7,534 nucleotides of DNA from Actinomycetota bacterium. GTDB taxonomy: Bacteria > Actinomycetota > Acidimicrobiia > Acidimicrobiales > CADCSY01. The notes under the pieces were generated by a model. It was given only the letters and a program-made list of their open reading frames with translations. It was not told the DNA's origin and made no database searches. This document shows positions 6,740 through 7,534 of this stretch, in pieces (positions within the stretch are counted from its first letter, which is position 1; the number at the start of each line of letters is the position of its first letter). The translations under genes and the position numbers were made by a program. The stretch is from NCBI GenBank assembly GCA_019348335.1, contig JAHWJR010000088.1:1-7534 (forward strand), given 5' to 3'.

Positions 6740-7360
6740 ATGAGCGCCGACGCCCATCCCGGGGAGGCCGCACCGCCAGCGGGCGGGCTCCCGCCGCCGC
6801 CCGAGCCCCTCTCCGCCCGCCAGACCGAGCGGCGGGTGGGGCACTACGTCTGGCTCGAGCGCCGGCGCTTCGAGGTGCTCGGTCGCCTCGCCGCATCGGT
6901 GGCGGAGCCGGAGGCGAAGGTCCTGCTGGCCACCTCCGCCCGCCACCACGCCTGGCACGCCTCGCTGTGGGAGGCCCACCTGCCCCGGCGCAGCGGACCG
7001 GGGACGACCGGGCTCGTCGCTCCCGGTGACGCCGGCCTGGCGGCGTGCCTGGAGGCCGCCGGTGAGCACGACGCCGAGCTCTCCACCATCGAGGGGCTCG
7101 CCGGCGCCTACCGCGTGGTGGCCACCCGCGCCATCAGCGCCTACGGCCGCCACCTCGAGCGGGCCTCGACGGTGAGCGACGCCGCCCTGGTGCGGACCTG
7201 CCGGCTCGTGCTCGGCGACCAGCTCGACGACTGGCGCCACGGTGAGGCGCTCCTCCAGTCGCTGCTGACCACGGCGGCGGCGGTCGACCGGGCGGCGGCC
7301 CACCAGGCCCGCCTCGAGCGCCTGCTGGCCAGTCCCGCCAGCGCCGCCGGCGAGGAGTAG
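6740..7360 (+). CDS. Uncharacterised helical protein, possibly ferritin-like
   Basis: Product of 206 aa, not assignable to a named function. The ATG at 6740 follows the nadE stop by 16 bp, with purine-rich AAGG (6728-6731) and GAGG (6734-6737) upstream, so translation in an operon with nadE is likely. Residues 1-29 are Pro/Ala-rich and probably disordered. The remainder reads as long amphipathic helices: RRVGHYVWLERRRFEVLG (31-48); a segment ending SARHHAWHASLWEAHLP (66-82); a middle helix with YRVVATRAISAYGRHLE; and DQLDDWRHGEALLQSLL near the C-terminus. Glu40, Glu45, His69, His70, His73 and the D..DDWRHGE segment could be metal ligands of a four-helix ferritin-like bundle, but a canonical paired ExxH motif is not clear. 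I recall similar 'HHAWH..LW' proteins in actinobacteria annotated as ferritin-like or hypothetical; this is memory, not a search. There is no signal peptide and no strong membrane segment. Confidence 0.82.
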   Translation: MSADAHPGEAAPPAGGLPPPPEPLSARQTERRVGHYVWLERRRFEVLGRLAASVAEPEAKVLLATSARHHAWHASLWEAHLPRRSGPGTTGLVAPGDAGLAACLEAAGEHDAELSTIEGLAGAYRVVATRAISAYGRHLERASTVSDAALVRTCRLVLGDQLDDWRHGEALLQSLLTTAAAVDRAAAHQARLERLLASPASAAGEE

Positions 7361-7375
7361 CGGGTCCGGACGCGA

Positions 7376-7405
7376 AGGAGGGGCGCCCCGTAGGGCGCCC
7401 CTCCT
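7376..7405. terminator. Perfect 13-bp hairpin between convergent genes, likely bidirectional terminator
   Basis: AGGAGGGGCGCCC (7376-7388) pairs perfectly with GGGCGCCCCTCCT (7393-7405) around a 4-nt CGTA loop. It sits exactly midway between the stop of the + strand gene (7360) and the stop of the - strand gene (7421), 15 bp from each. No T-tract follows on either strand. That is common for actinobacterial terminators but leaves factor-dependent termination or 3'-end stabilisation as alternatives. Confidence 0.72.
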
Positions 7406-7420
7406 CCGCCTGGTGCGCAG

Positions 7421-7534
7421 TTAGCGGGCCGTGCGCTTGGCCCGGGCCTCGGCCGAGATCTGGCGGCCGTCGACACCCTTCTCCCCGTCGCTCTCGCCAC
7501 GGGCGTCGGCGCTCACGCGGGCGCCGAAGTTGTC
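7421..7534 (-). CDS. C-terminal end of an unrecognised small or truncated protein
   Basis: Only the last 37 codons are visible. The frame is open from the right edge to a TAA at 7423-7421. The tail is highly charged and hydrophilic, with VSADARGESDGEKGVDG followed by RQISAEARAKRTAR; it has no membrane segment and no recognisable domain. The repeated S-A-(D/E)-A-R pattern (SADAR, SAEAR) is visible. That this is coding is supported by the position of the preceding bidirectional hairpin, the absence of a sensible competing gene on the + strand, and normal G/C third positions. The start and full length lie outside the window, so no function is proposed. Confidence 0.6.
   Translation of the reverse strand, partial: DNFGARVSADARGESDGEKGVDGRQISAEARAKRTAR

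Noticed and set aside
4984..6741. Upstream extension of the glnE frame to 6741, which would give a 1501-aa protein
   Set aside because: The added 586 codons are exactly antisense to nadE, are rich in Gly/His/Gln/Val with no GlnE character, and nadE on the other strand has all its catalytic motifs. Long open antisense frames are expected at this GC content.
1..7534. CRISPR array, transposon ends, tRNA, riboswitch or a defence/secretion gene cluster
   Set aside because: I looked for these on both strands and found no spaced repeats, terminal inverted repeats, tRNA-like cloverleaf or relevant protein motifs. The gene content is mostly housekeeping.

Overview
The window is very GC-rich, with strong G/C bias at third codon positions. 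Its housekeeping genes are of actinobacterial type: a full-length two-domain GlnE, a glutamine-dependent NadE and a FluC channel. A deep-branching actinobacterium (Actinomycetota, possibly the Acidimicrobiia) is my best guess. That guess rests on protein flavour and gene order, not on any marker gene. I see no rRNA, tRNA, CRISPR array, insertion sequence or prophage gene.

Layout, left to right: (1) the end of a fluC/crcB fluoride channel gene on the + strand, cut by the window edge; (2) a small - strand gene, convergent with fluC, whose product resembles the activation propeptide of S53/subtilisin-type proteases but has no protease attached; (3) a divergent + strand FGGY-family sugar kinase of unknown substrate; (4) glnE on the - strand, convergent with the kinase and overlapping its 3' end by 16 bp; (5) nadE on the + strand, divergent from glnE with only 15 bp (or 54 bp, depending on the glnE start) between them; (6) 16 bp downstream of nadE, probably co-transcribed, an uncharacterised helical protein that may be ferritin-like; (7) a perfect 13-bp hairpin centred between convergent genes; (8) the C-terminal end of an unrecognised - strand gene running off the right edge.

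Functional links are modest. GlnE (control of glutamine synthetase by adenylylation) and NadE (which consumes glutamine to amidate NaAD) share a divergent start region and both concern glutamine and adenylate metabolism. The kinase, the fluoride channel and the propeptide-like protein show no obvious pathway link to them.

The genes are tightly packed. No intergenic stretch exceeds about 60 bp, so there is no long gene-free region. Several starts lack a well-placed Shine-Dalgarno sequence and instead have a TAnnnT-like hexamer 6-7 nt before the start codon, the pattern expected for leaderless transcripts. I found no convincing new multi-gene system. The observations most worth a second look are the orphan propeptide-like protein, the compressed nadE/glnE start region and the uncharacterised protein after nadE.
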